This document shows, piece by piece, positions 34,906 through 44,750 of a stretch of 64,000 nucleotides of DNA. Made by a program: the position numbers and the translations under genes. The stretch is from Verrucomicrobiales bacterium (GTDB lineage: Bacteria > Verrucomicrobiota > Verrucomicrobiia > Methylacidiphilales > JAAUTS01): the NCBI GenBank assembly GCA_031256975.1, contig JAIRPN010000010.1, positions 62,001-126,000 of the forward strand, in the 5' to 3' direction. Numbering within the stretch: the stretch's first letter is position 1; every line of letters starts with the position of its first letter. A model generated the notes under the pieces. That model saw only the letters and a program-made list of their open reading frames with translations. It did not search any database and was not told the DNA's origin.

Positions 34906-35718
34906 TTATTTGTTGTCCAGGCTTTTGGCGGGTGCGGGTTGCGCGCTCCAGATGATCTGCGAGGGGTCGCTCTTGAGCCGGGTGGAGGTGTCCTTCAGTT
35001 CCTCGGTGATGATGCGGATGTTGTCGGCGGTGCCGGCGAGGTCCATGTGGTTGATGCGTTGCACCAGCACGTTGAACTGCTGGGTGTTTTGGTCGAGCTG
35101 GTCGATCAGCGACACCATCTTCTTCTGGATTTCATCGAAGTCGACCTTGCCCAGGTTGCGCAGGGTCTGGTTCAGGGAATTGACAATCTGGGTGATGGCG
35201 GAATTGGCCGACGGAATATAATAGTGGCGCGGGGTCCAGTTGATTTCCAGCGGCGGCGGCGCGACTTGCGGGTCAAGGCGGTCGATTTCCAGGTAATTGC
35301 CGCCGGCGATTCCCGCCATGTCGACGCGGATGCGCATGCCGCGATTGATGCCCACATTGAGGTCTTTCTGCAGGTCGTCGAGGTCGCCCCGCAGCAGGCC
35401 GATGATCAGCGATTTCTTGATTTCAAATTCGACCAGAATATAGCGGTATTTGTTCGGGGCGTTGTTGCTGCTGATCGGCGGCTCGGGATAAACGTTCGGG
35501 GTAAAATCAATGCGCGTGACTTTGCCGAGCGGCACGCCGCGGAATTTGACCGGTGAACCGACGTTGATGCCGCCAATGGTGCCGTCAAAATAGGTTTCAA
35601 AAGTGAGTTTGGGCTCGAACCAGTTCTTGGCGCCAAGGGCCAGCACGCCGAGCAGCAGGATCAGCAGGGCGCTAATCACGAACAGTCCGATGCGGAAATA
35701 TTTGGCGTCCGAATTCAT
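34906..35718 (-). CDS. mlaD: MlaD-family MCE protein
   Basis: A 270-residue protein with one N-terminal membrane helix (IGLFVISALLILLLGVLALG) and an MCE domain (FETYFDGTIGGINVGSPVKF, then RGVPLGKVTRIDF). A long helical tail follows (NSLNQTLRNLGKVDFDEIQK). MCE proteins form hexameric lipid-conducting rings in the periplasm. Neighbouring ATPase, permease and auxiliary lipoprotein genes give a complete transporter for phospholipid movement between membranes. Confidence 0.92.
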   Translation of the reverse strand: MNSDAKYFRIGLFVISALLILLLGVLALGAKNWFEPKLTFETYFDGTIGGINVGSPVKFRGVPLGKVTRIDFTPNVYPEPPISSNNAPNKYRYILVEFEIKKSLIIGLLRGDLDDLQKDLNVGINRGMRIRVDMAGIAGGNYLEIDRLDPQVAPPPLEINWTPRHYYIPSANSAITQIVNSLNQTLRNLGKVDFDEIQKKMVSLIDQLDQNTQQFNVLVQRINHMDLAGTADNIRIITEELKDTSTRLKSDPSQIIWSAQPAPAKSLDNK

Positions 35719-35742
35719 AGGTGCTGCGGGAAATATAGCATA

Positions 35743-36510
35743 TTAACTGGTTAAAGGTTGGCGGTGGAAGAAACTTTTGACAAGGTCATTCGGCGGGTTG
35801 TCGCGCAGGTCGGCGGGTTTGCCGGTGGCGATGATTCCCTTGGTTTTGGCGTCCAGCATGATGCAGCGGTCCGCCAGTGCGTAAATACTGGCAAGTTCGT
35901 GGGTGACGATGACAAAGGTGATACCGAGATTGCGGGAGAGTTCGATGATGGTGGAATCGAGCCCCGCCGAGGTGATGGGGTCGAGCCCGGCGCTTGGCTC
36001 ATCCAGGAACACGATCGCCGGGTTTAGTGCCAGCGCGCGGGCGATGGCGGCGCGCTTGATCATGCCGCCGCTCAGTTCCGAGGGCAATTTGAAGGCGGAG
36101 TCCTGCAAGCCGACCAAGGCCAGCTTGCTGGCGACCACCGCGTTTTTCGCTTCCAATGGCAGCGAGGTGTATTCATCCAGGGGCAGGCGCACGTTTTCCT
36201 GGATGGTCATGGAACCGAACAAGGCCCCGCTTTGGTACATGACGCCGATCTTGCGCAGCATGCGGTTGTAATTTTCCTCGTCGGCGCCGGAGAAATTCTC
36301 GTCGTCGATATCCACCTGTCCGCCCGCCGGTTTGTACAAGCCGATCATGTATTTCAACAGGGTGCTTTTACCGCAGCCCGAGCCGCCGAGGATGATGAAA
36401 ATTTCGCCGCGATTGACCTCGAAGGTAATGCGGTCCAACACGGTGCGATCGCCGTATTTGGCGACCAATTCGCGCACGCTAATGATGGGATTTTGGCTGT
36501 TGGCGTTCAT
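35743..36510 (-). CDS. mlaF: ABC transporter ATP-binding protein (MlaF-like)
   Basis: A 255-residue ABC ATPase from ATG 36510 (MNANSQNPIISVRELVAKYG). Walker A is LGGSGCGKST, the signature is LSGGM, Walker B AIVFLDEPSAGLDP, and the H-loop VTHELASIY. The frame continues upstream but that part overlaps mlaE and is noise. The start shares one base with the mlaE stop (TAATG). It powers the MlaE permease. Confidence 0.94.
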   Translation of the reverse strand: MNANSQNPIISVRELVAKYGDRTVLDRITFEVNRGEIFIILGGSGCGKSTLLKYMIGLYKPAGGQVDIDDENFSGADEENYNRMLRKIGVMYQSGALFGSMTIQENVRLPLDEYTSLPLEAKNAVVASKLALVGLQDSAFKLPSELSGGMIKRAAIARALALNPAIVFLDEPSAGLDPITSAGLDSTIIELSRNLGITFVIVTHELASIYALADRCIMLDAKTKGIIATGKPADLRDNPPNDLVKSFFHRQPLTS

Positions 36511-37679
36511 TAGGGCATGCTGACGGTGGTGGCTCTCAAGGTGGTGGAAATAAACGTGAAGATGCAGTCGCTGGCAATGATCAGGATGATAGAGCTGACC
36601 ACGGCGCGGGTGGTGGAAATGCCGACCGATGAGGCGCCAGCCCTGGTCTGGATACCGCGCAAGCAGCCGACTCCGGTCACCAGTACACCGAAGAAGAAGG
36701 ATTTCAACATGCCTTCCATCACGTCGGTGACGTTGCAATAGGTGGTGAGTTCCACATACAGTGCGGAGAGCGAGTAACCGTTGCCGAGCATGACAATGAA
36801 GGCCGCGCCGGAACCAAGCAGCATGGAGTAAATGGTCAGGAACGGCATCGCCCAGAAACCGGCGATCACGCGTTCGACCACCAGAAAACGGACCGGGTCG
36901 AGCCCCATGGTCTTGAGCGCATCGAGCTCCTCGTTGACCTTCATGGTGCCGATTTCCGCCGCGAAGGCCGAACCGGTGCGGCCCGCCAGCAAAATGGCGG
37001 TCATGATCGGGCCTAGTTCGCGGAACATGATCAGGGAAACCAGGTAGATGACGTGAATGTCGGCACCGTAGGTGCGCAAGGGGCCGACCGATTGCGAGGC
37101 GATAATCAGGCCGGTGAGCAAACTGATCAGGCCGACAATGGGCAGGCCTTCCACCGCGGCCGCTTGGAAAATTTGCAGGATTTTTTTGACATGCAGTTGT
37201 CGCGGATGAAGCATCACGTGATACAGCGCGGCCGATAATTGCCCCAGAAAGATGATCTGGTTGCGCAAATCCTCGATGAGATTCCAGGTGGCCTCGCCGA
37301 CTGTGATCACGAGATTGGGGCTGCGCCGGACGCCGTTTTTCTTCGGCACGATGGAATCAATCGGGAATATTTCCAGGGTCTTGGCGAATTCGGGGCGCAG
37401 GTTGTCGATTTGGAACTGGTGCCCGCCGCTAACGGCGAGGCGCTGCAAGTCGCGCAGGAACACCGCGCCCGTGCTGTCGCATAAATTGACCGCCGAGGCG
37501 TCGACCCGGATGTTTTTCCCGGCTTGGGCGATTTTTTGGGTGGTTGGCGTCCACAATTCCGCCACCCCACCGGCATTTAAGGAGCCTGAAATTTTCAATT
37601 CCAGCAAATCGGCGGAGTCGTTGAGGATTTCAAACGACGCGACCGGGGATTGGCTGGCTGTTTCCTTGGCGGAAGGCAT
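36510..37679 (-). CDS. mlaE: MlaE-family permease with N-terminal STAS domain
   Basis: About 389 residues from ATG 37679. The first 110 residues are a STAS domain (LLELKISGSLNAGGVAELW, VNLCDSTGAVFLRDLQRLA); the rest is a MlaE permease with about five helices and the signature EIGTMKVNEELDALKTMGLD. In E. coli the STAS protein MlaB is separate; here it is fused to the permease, as in many other phyla. A TTG at 37763 would add 28 hydrophobic residues and is less likely. It is the first gene of the operon. Confidence 0.9.
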   Translation of the reverse strand: MPSAKETASQSPVASFEILNDSADLLELKISGSLNAGGVAELWTPTTQKIAQAGKNIRVDASAVNLCDSTGAVFLRDLQRLAVSGGHQFQIDNLRPEFAKTLEIFPIDSIVPKKNGVRRSPNLVITVGEATWNLIEDLRNQIIFLGQLSAALYHVMLHPRQLHVKKILQIFQAAAVEGLPIVGLISLLTGLIIASQSVGPLRTYGADIHVIYLVSLIMFRELGPIMTAILLAGRTGSAFAAEIGTMKVNEELDALKTMGLDPVRFLVVERVIAGFWAMPFLTIYSMLLGSGAAFIVMLGNGYSLSALYVELTTYCNVTDVMEGMLKSFFFGVLVTGVGCLRGIQTRAGASSVGISTTRAVVSSIILIIASDCIFTFISTTLRATTVSMP

Positions 37680-37811
37680 GACAGATTGATACAGCAGATT
37701 AAGTATAAGGCAAAGTAAAAGTCCAAGTAGCCGGGCGGGTTGTGAATTGGCCGTTAGCGGCAAAAAATATGTAACATTTTCGCCAATCCCGTGTTTTTGA
37801 AGGGGATGAAC

Positions 37812-38471
37812 ATGACCGCGTCGCTAACGGTGAGCCGCGTACCGAACTTTGTTTCGGGCTGGTCAGTTTTTGCCGATTATGCTGATATGGGCGTCCCGAT
37901 GTCTGAACCTGCGGAACAAACCGATCCTGATTACGAGTTGGTGCTGGCTTCGCGCCAGGGCGATGACGGGGCGTTTGCGCAATTGTTGCGAAAATACCAA
38001 ACGCGCATTTTGCAGATGACCTATCGCTTTGCCGCCAATGACAGCGACCAGGAGGACATGGCGCAGGAGATTTTCATCCACTTGTACAAGAAACTCGACG
38101 CCTACAAGGTCGGCGCGCCGTTCGAGCATTGGTTCATGCGCCTGGCGCACAATTTTTGCTGCAACTGGGTGCGCAGCCACCAGCGTTACGAGAAGAACAA
38201 GGTGGATTCGGAATTGCTGCTGGAAATGGCCAGTGACACCGGCCACGAGCGCAGTCTGTCGCGCGAGGAAGCCCGGCAGATGCTGAATTTTGCCTTGGAC
38301 AGGCTGTCGGCGCAGGATAAACTGGTAATCACGCTGCTGGAACTGGATGAGAAATCAGTGCGCGAGGTTGCCGCGTTGACCGGGCTGTCCGAGGCCAATG
38401 TGAAAGTGAAGGCTTTCCGTGCGAGAAAGAAAATGGCGGAAAATTTGAGGAGTGTCTATGAACGATCATGA
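37812..38471 (+). CDS. ECF-type RNA polymerase sigma factor
   Basis: About 219 residues. Sigma region 2 reads LVLASRQGDDGAFAQLLRKY and DQEDMAQEIFIHLYKKL; region 4 reads LDRLSAQDKLVITLLELDEK and REVAALTGLSEANVKVKAFR. I chose ATG 37812 because AAGGGG lies six bases upstream; GTG 37791 and ATG 37899 are alternatives. Its end overlaps the next gene by 14 bases, as is usual for a sigma/anti-sigma pair. Confidence 0.9.
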   Translation: MTASLTVSRVPNFVSGWSVFADYADMGVPMSEPAEQTDPDYELVLASRQGDDGAFAQLLRKYQTRILQMTYRFAANDSDQEDMAQEIFIHLYKKLDAYKVGAPFEHWFMRLAHNFCCNWVRSHQRYEKNKVDSELLLEMASDTGHERSLSREEARQMLNFALDRLSAQDKLVITLLELDEKSVREVAALTGLSEANVKVKAFRARKKMAENLRSVYERS

Positions 38472-38793
38472 TGGAATAGTTGATAAATTTTGGGCGAAAC
38501 TGCGTCGCGCCGACCTTGACCAGTCGAAGCTGGAATTCGGTTTGGAAACCCGTGTCATGGCGAAAATCCGTGAGGCGAGGCAGAAAAATTCATTTTCGAT
38601 CCTGACACTGGCAAGTCGTTTTTGTCTGGTGTCGTTTTGTTTTGTCGCTTTGCTGGCGGTTTATCTGCCGACGCAAGTACAGGCTTCCAATGAGGAAACA
38701 CTGGTGGATTCCCTGGTCAGCAACGTGAATGGCGGCAGCAACGATGACCTCGGCAGTTTTTACCTGAGCGATAAGACGGAAGGGCAAAAATGA
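38458..38793 (+). CDS. Putative anti-sigma factor, single-pass membrane protein
   Basis: A 111-residue protein: a charged cytoplasmic N-terminal part (VDKFWAKLRRADLDQSKLEF), one membrane helix (FCLVSFCFVALLAVYLP) and a short acidic periplasmic tail. ATG 38458 has GAGGAG five bases upstream. It overlaps the sigma gene, and the Spy-like gene starts before its stop. No zinc HXXXCXXC motif is present, so the anti-sigma role rests on topology and gene order. Confidence 0.65.
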   Translation: MNDHDGIVDKFWAKLRRADLDQSKLEFGLETRVMAKIREARQKNSFSILTLASRFCLVSFCFVALLAVYLPTQVQASNEETLVDSLVSNVNGGSNDDLGSFYLSDKTEGQK

Positions 38794-39191
38794 GTTTGAG
38801 TTGGGCTAAGATCAAAGGTTGGCTTGGATTATTGGGCATATTTGCCGCGGGTGTCCTGTTGGGGGCGACGCTCATGGTGGTTTGCTTCCCGCACCGTCCC
38901 GACGGTCCCAAACCGCCGCCGCCCCGCCCCGAGCAGATTGCCGAGAAGTTGACCAGCGAGCTCAATCTGACCGAGCTGCAGAAACAGCACGTCCTGGCGA
39001 TTTTGCAGGCGACCAACCAGCAATTCCGCCAGCTTGGCGACCAGAAACGGCAGGAACGCATGGTGATTTTCGAGAAATCGCGCCAACTGATCCGTGCCGA
39101 GTTGAATCCCGACCAGCAGTTGAAATATGACGAGATGATGCGGCGTCTCAATGAACGCTGGAACCGCGATCATAAAGAACGGCGCGATTGA
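38790..39191 (+). CDS. Spy/CpxP-like periplasmic stress protein
   Basis: A 133-residue protein with an N-terminal membrane anchor (GLLGIFAAGVLLGATLMVVC), a proline hinge (PKPPPPRP) and a helical domain. It contains LNLTELQKQHVLAIL and AELNPDQQLKYDEMM, the LTxxQ-type pattern of Spy/CpxP proteins, which bind unfolded proteins or metals in the periplasm. It overlaps the putative anti-sigma gene by four bases. The trio looks like an envelope-stress or metal-response module. Confidence 0.75.
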   Translation: MSLSWAKIKGWLGLLGIFAAGVLLGATLMVVCFPHRPDGPKPPPPRPEQIAEKLTSELNLTELQKQHVLAILQATNQQFRQLGDQKRQERMVIFEKSRQLIRAELNPDQQLKYDEMMRRLNERWNRDHKERRD

Positions 39192-39256
39192 TTTCGCCGT
39201 TGGCGCCCGCCTATTTTTTGGTTGCCGTGGCAGGTGTTGTGTTTAGATTTCTTTCC

Positions 39257-41317
<2,061 letters not shown>

Positions 41318-41651
41318 GGCAGCGGCTTCTACAATTTCGCAGGCGGAGTGGAAGCAAAAAAACGCCGATATTGCCAAATTTTAATGAAATAAATTAGTTG
41401 ACAGAGCGCTGAAAAATCCAGATTTCAGCGCTTGATTACTTAGTTTACTGACACCATAAAAATTTTCACAACATGCTGGTGTTTAGCAGGTTAAATAGTA
41501 TCATGAGGACTTATCTCCATGTTATTCACATTTGTATAAGTGCTTGAAAAATCGGTATATTACGATTGTGAAACTGTTAGGTGACAGAATTTGTTTCCAG
41601 TGTAAAAATTTCCCATAGGCAGGAAATTTATCCAAAGGTCTGGCTCTGATT
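41318..41651. other. 334-base gene-free stretch between thiC and the SDR gene
   Basis: AT-rich. It holds a 10-bp hairpin at 41405-41432 (AGCGCTGAAA / TTTCAGCGCT, loop AATCCAGA) with no T-run, possibly the thiC transcript end. Around 41544-41575 a TTGAAA followed by TATATT and TACGAT could be a promoter for the next gene. Nothing else was seen. Confidence 0.45.
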
Positions 41652-42413
41652 ATGAAAATCGATCTGTCGGGAAAAATAGCGCTGGTGACCGGTGCGGCGG
41701 GAGAATTGGGACGCGTGATTGCGCTGACCTTGGCCGAATGCGGGGCGGATGTCGCGGTTCATTACCATGGCAATAAAAACGGCGCGGAATTGCTGCGCGA
41801 CAAAATCCTGAAACTCGGGCGCAGGGCGATTATCGTGCAGGCGGACATTACCGAACAGGAATCCGTTAGCGCCATGCGCGACAGCGTGGAGCGCGAGCTG
41901 GGTGCTCCTGACATCATCGTCAACAACGCGGTGAGCCAATACCAATGGAAACATATTTTGGAGCAGGATCTTGCCGACTACGAGGACCAGTTCCGTTCCT
42001 GCGTGCTGCAAAACGTGCTGATGGCGAAAACCTTTGTCCCGGCGATGATCAAAAAGAACTATGGCCGCGTGGTTGCCATCAACACTGAATGCGCCATGCA
42101 AAATTTTCCGACCCAGTCGGCCTATGTGGCGGGTAAACGCGGCATGGACGGCGTGCTGCGCATTCTGGCGAAGGAAGTCGGTGCCCATGGCATCACGGTC
42201 AACCAAGTGGCACCCGGCTGGACCATCAGCGATCGCGACCGTGCCGCTAACAGCGAACGCCAGCCTGAATACGAAAAGCTCGTCCCGCTTGGCCGTCGTG
42301 GCACCGACCAGGACATTGCCAATGCCGTGGCCTTTTTGGCCTCTGATTTAGCGTCGTTTATCTCGGGAGTTTATCTCCCCGTTAGCGGTGGCAGTGTGAT
42401 GCCGGGGATTTAG
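41652..42413 (+). CDS. Short-chain dehydrogenase/reductase (3-oxoacyl-ACP reductase-like)
   Basis: A 253-residue SDR. Cofactor site VTGAAGELGR (about residues 14-23), NNAVSQYQ, catalytic YVAGKRG (Tyr and Lys spaced by three), VNQVAPGWT and the closing SGVYLPVSGG. It belongs to the classical family with NAD(P)H; the substrate is unknown. The usual NNAG is NNAV. It converges with the next gene, the two stops overlapping by four bases. Confidence 0.88.
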   Translation: MKIDLSGKIALVTGAAGELGRVIALTLAECGADVAVHYHGNKNGAELLRDKILKLGRRAIIVQADITEQESVSAMRDSVERELGAPDIIVNNAVSQYQWKHILEQDLADYEDQFRSCVLQNVLMAKTFVPAMIKKNYGRVVAINTECAMQNFPTQSAYVAGKRGMDGVLRILAKEVGAHGITVNQVAPGWTISDRDRAANSERQPEYEKLVPLGRRGTDQDIANAVAFLASDLASFISGVYLPVSGGSVMPGI

Positions 42414-42820
42414 GCGGTTTCTTGAAGCTGGGTCATAATGCTTATAAGAGGAGCTCCCAAGGAAAATATAATGATGATGCTCTGTAGTAGAAGCAAGCCA
42501 ATGATGGCAGCGATAGCGAATAAGGATTTTTTGTGATCCTTAACGGTGATGGCGCAAATAATTGCTGTTAGCGGCCATAAAACCGCTAGCCAGAACAAGA
42601 CTGTTTTATAATCGATGACAAATTGGGTTAAATAAGGCAGTGGTTTATTGCCGAGCATGTCATGGAAGATTGCCTCAAAATTACTAATGACATGGGCGAT
42701 ATAGATTCCAAACAAACTGATTACTACTGTAAAAACCGCTGCGATTGAGCGTACACCTGTAGCAAGGCTGAGGATTTCTAATTGAATGTTGGAATTTGGT
42801 GTGGGGGTAGATTGATTCAT
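42410..42820 (-). CDS. Small membrane protein of unknown function
   Basis: A 136-residue protein with three membrane helices: SIAAVFTVVISLFGIYIAHV, VLFWLAVLWPLTAIICAITV and SLFAIAAIIGLLLLQSIIII. The N-terminus is polar. I do not recognise a family. The upstream sequence (CATAACAA then CGCTAATAA) resembles the blocks upstream of two minus-strand genes near 50.2 and 50.7 kb. Base use is more AT-rich than in neighbouring genes. Confidence 0.6.
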   Translation of the reverse strand: MNQSTPTPNSNIQLEILSLATGVRSIAAVFTVVISLFGIYIAHVISNFEAIFHDMLGNKPLPYLTQFVIDYKTVLFWLAVLWPLTAIICAITVKDHKKSLFAIAAIIGLLLLQSIIIIFSLGAPLISIMTQLQETA

Positions 42821-42876
42821 AACAAAGCATTAACGCTAATAATAAAACCTGTCAAGTAGAGGGAATTTTCCCTGTA

Positions 42877-43230
42877 TTATCTGAGTGCGGCTTTCCATTC
42901 GTCTTCCTTGAAACCGACCAAGGCGATGTCCTTGCCGAGCAGGAAGGGGCGTTTGACCAGATTGCCGTTGGCGGCGAGGAGTTTGAGAGCTTCGGTTTCG
43001 TTGAGTTTGGGAAGTTTTTCCTTCATGTTTAGCGCCTTGTAATCGACGCCGCTGGTGTTGAAGAGTTTTTGCAGGTTGCCGTGATAGGAGGCGAGCATGG
43101 TCTTGAGTTCGGCGACGCTTGGCGGGGTTTCACGGATGTGGCGGATATCGGCGGTGATTTTGTTTTGTTCCAGCCATTTCAAGGCTTTGCGGCAGGTGTC
43201 ACATTTGAGATAGACGTAAATTTTCAGCAT
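42877..43230 (-). CDS. ArsC/Spx-family protein (thioredoxin fold)
   Basis: A 117-residue protein with the Spx/ArsC-type N-terminal motif YLKCDTCRKAL (CXXC at about residues 9-12), then the insertion helices and GNLVKRPFLLG, matching the family Arg-Pro signature. Such proteins may act as glutathione-linked reductases (YffB-like) or RNA polymerase regulators. It is unrelated in fold to the LMW-type arsC genes at 29-30 kb and is not in an arsenic operon. Confidence 0.87.
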   Translation of the reverse strand: MLKIYVYLKCDTCRKALKWLEQNKITADIRHIRETPPSVAELKTMLASYHGNLQKLFNTSGVDYKALNMKEKLPKLNETEALKLLAANGNLVKRPFLLGKDIALVGFKEDEWKAALR

Positions 43231-43251
43231 GGGAGAATGTTAGCATATTCC

Positions 43252-44052
43252 ATGAAACATATTTCAATTTTATTTTTAATTGGTTGGGTAACACTAACAG
43301 TAAATTTGTTTGCGGCAGAGAATTGGGTGGTGCTGAAGACAGACGCTAGCGGCAAGACCGAGGTTGAAGGCAATGCTGTGTTGGCGGATCAAAAATTTAC
43401 CCCGGCTTCGACGTTCAAGGTGATGATTGCCTGGGCGGCCTTGGAGGAGGGGTTGGTGACACCGAAGACGAAGCATTTGGTGAAGGATTCCTATGTTCCG
43501 GGAGCGCCGAGAGAGTTGGATTTGCATGAGGCGTTGTATTTTTCAAGCAACGATTATTTCGACTGGTTGGGAAAGAAACTCGGGCGTGAGAAATTGGAGA
43601 AGTATATCGCCATTAGCGGCTATGCAGGTGGGAAGCCACCGAAAGGATGGTTGGATAATATGGATTTGGTGGAGCGAGGCGGAACTATAACGATTACACC
43701 GCGGGAGAATCAGGAGTTTTTTTACAAATTACAGCAGGGACCTGATTGTTTCCAACAGAAAAAGCCGGTGTCGTCAGAGGCTGTCATGATGATGTTGCGA
43801 ACGGTATTACGATGGCCAAACGCTAATGCTGAGGCGATGCTTTGGGGGAAAACGGGAGCGGCGGGTGGTGCGGTGTGGTTTATTGGTTATGGGACGCGAG
43901 CCACGGAATCGGGAGTGAATTGGACGCAAGCGGTAACGGTTTTTGCCAAAGGCGGAGTGGAACTGCGTCCGATGATGATTGATAAATTTTATGCCGCGTA
44001 TGGCAACAAATTTGATAAAACTTGGCTGAAAGAGTATCCGTTTGAAAAATGA
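43252..44052 (+). CDS. Class D beta-lactamase-like / penicillin-binding transpeptidase-domain protein
   Basis: A 266-residue secreted protein from ATG 43252 (signal ISILFLIGWVTLTVNLFA). The serine-lysine motif is ASTFK (about residues 52-56), a second motif is seen as SSND, and the third as WGKTGAAGG (about 205). This is the OXA-type layout. The usual YGN box is replaced around ISGYAGGKP, so hydrolysis of beta-lactams is not assured; a cell-wall role is possible. The frame extends upstream into the neighbour but without homology. Confidence 0.8.
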   Translation: MKHISILFLIGWVTLTVNLFAAENWVVLKTDASGKTEVEGNAVLADQKFTPASTFKVMIAWAALEEGLVTPKTKHLVKDSYVPGAPRELDLHEALYFSSNDYFDWLGKKLGREKLEKYIAISGYAGGKPPKGWLDNMDLVERGGTITITPRENQEFFYKLQQGPDCFQQKKPVSSEAVMMMLRTVLRWPNANAEAMLWGKTGAAGGAVWFIGYGTRATESGVNWTQAVTVFAKGGVELRPMMIDKFYAAYGNKFDKTWLKEYPFEK

Positions 44053-44061
44053 CGGTTAGCG

Positions 44062-44634
44062 TCAGTTATGGGAGGCTTTTTCCTTGGTGGAAAACTCATC
44101 CAGCATGTACTGCAATTCGTAACGCAACTCCTCGCGCAGCACCTTGCCGGTGTAGCGGTTGACCAGATTCCAGCCGGGATCGATGACGAAGGTGCTGGGG
44201 ATGGCGTCGATGCCGCCGAATTGGTCGGCGAAATTATTTTCCTGGATCGAGATCGGGTAATTGATGCCGAGCTGCGTGGCGAATGATTTGATGTCGCTCA
44301 GGTTCTTGCTTTCCAGGCAGATGCCGACGATGGCGATGCGGTCCTTGTCCTTGCCGAAGGATTCGCGGATTTGCACCAAGTCGGGAATCTCGCGTGCACA
44401 GGAGGGCGACCAGACTGCCCAGAAATTGATCACCACGATTTTTCCCTTCAAGCTGGCATGGTCGATGGTGTTGCCGTCGAGGTCCTGGATGCTGAATTCA
44501 GGAGCAGGTCGGGGAGCTTCGATGCTGCGGGCCGGCGGGGCTTTGCTGGTCGAGCAAGAGACGCCCAAAGCAAGCGCCAGGGCGCAGGCGAGGACGGCAA
44601 TCGGTCTGTGGGTCAAGAACGTCATATAACGCAA
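44062..44634 (-). CDS. TlpA/ResA-like thioredoxin-fold lipoprotein with a single active-site cysteine
   Basis: A 190-residue protein with a lipobox (ALGVSC) after the signal helix and an AhpC/TlpA domain: [20 protein letters not shown], then [33 protein letters not shown]. The normal WCxxC is WSPSC here: the first cysteine is missing and one remains. It may therefore act as a peroxiredoxin-like or non-redox protein. An ATG at 44625 is an alternative start. Confidence 0.83.
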   Translation of the reverse strand: MRYMTFLTHRPIAVLACALALALGVSCSTSKAPPARSIEAPRPAPEFSIQDLDGNTIDHASLKGKIVVINFWAVWSPSCAREIPDLVQIRESFGKDKDRIAIVGICLESKNLSDIKSFATQLGINYPISIQENNFADQFGGIDAIPSTFVIDPGWNLVNRYTGKVLREELRYELQYMLDEFSTKEKASHN

Positions 44635-44750
44635 GCCAGATAGGGAAACAGATTTCGCCGGGCATTAAAAGCAAGAAGTTTAAGGTATACGAAACATTTA
44701 TGGCCGGAATTGTCTCTTGCCTGATGGCGGTTTTTTGCTGGAATATCCGG

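Noticed and set aside
42877..43230. Reading the Spx/ArsC-type gene as part of arsenic resistance
   Set aside because: It stands alone, 12 kb from the ars operon, and the family includes non-arsenate members; the CXXC type fits a YffB/Spx-like role equally well.
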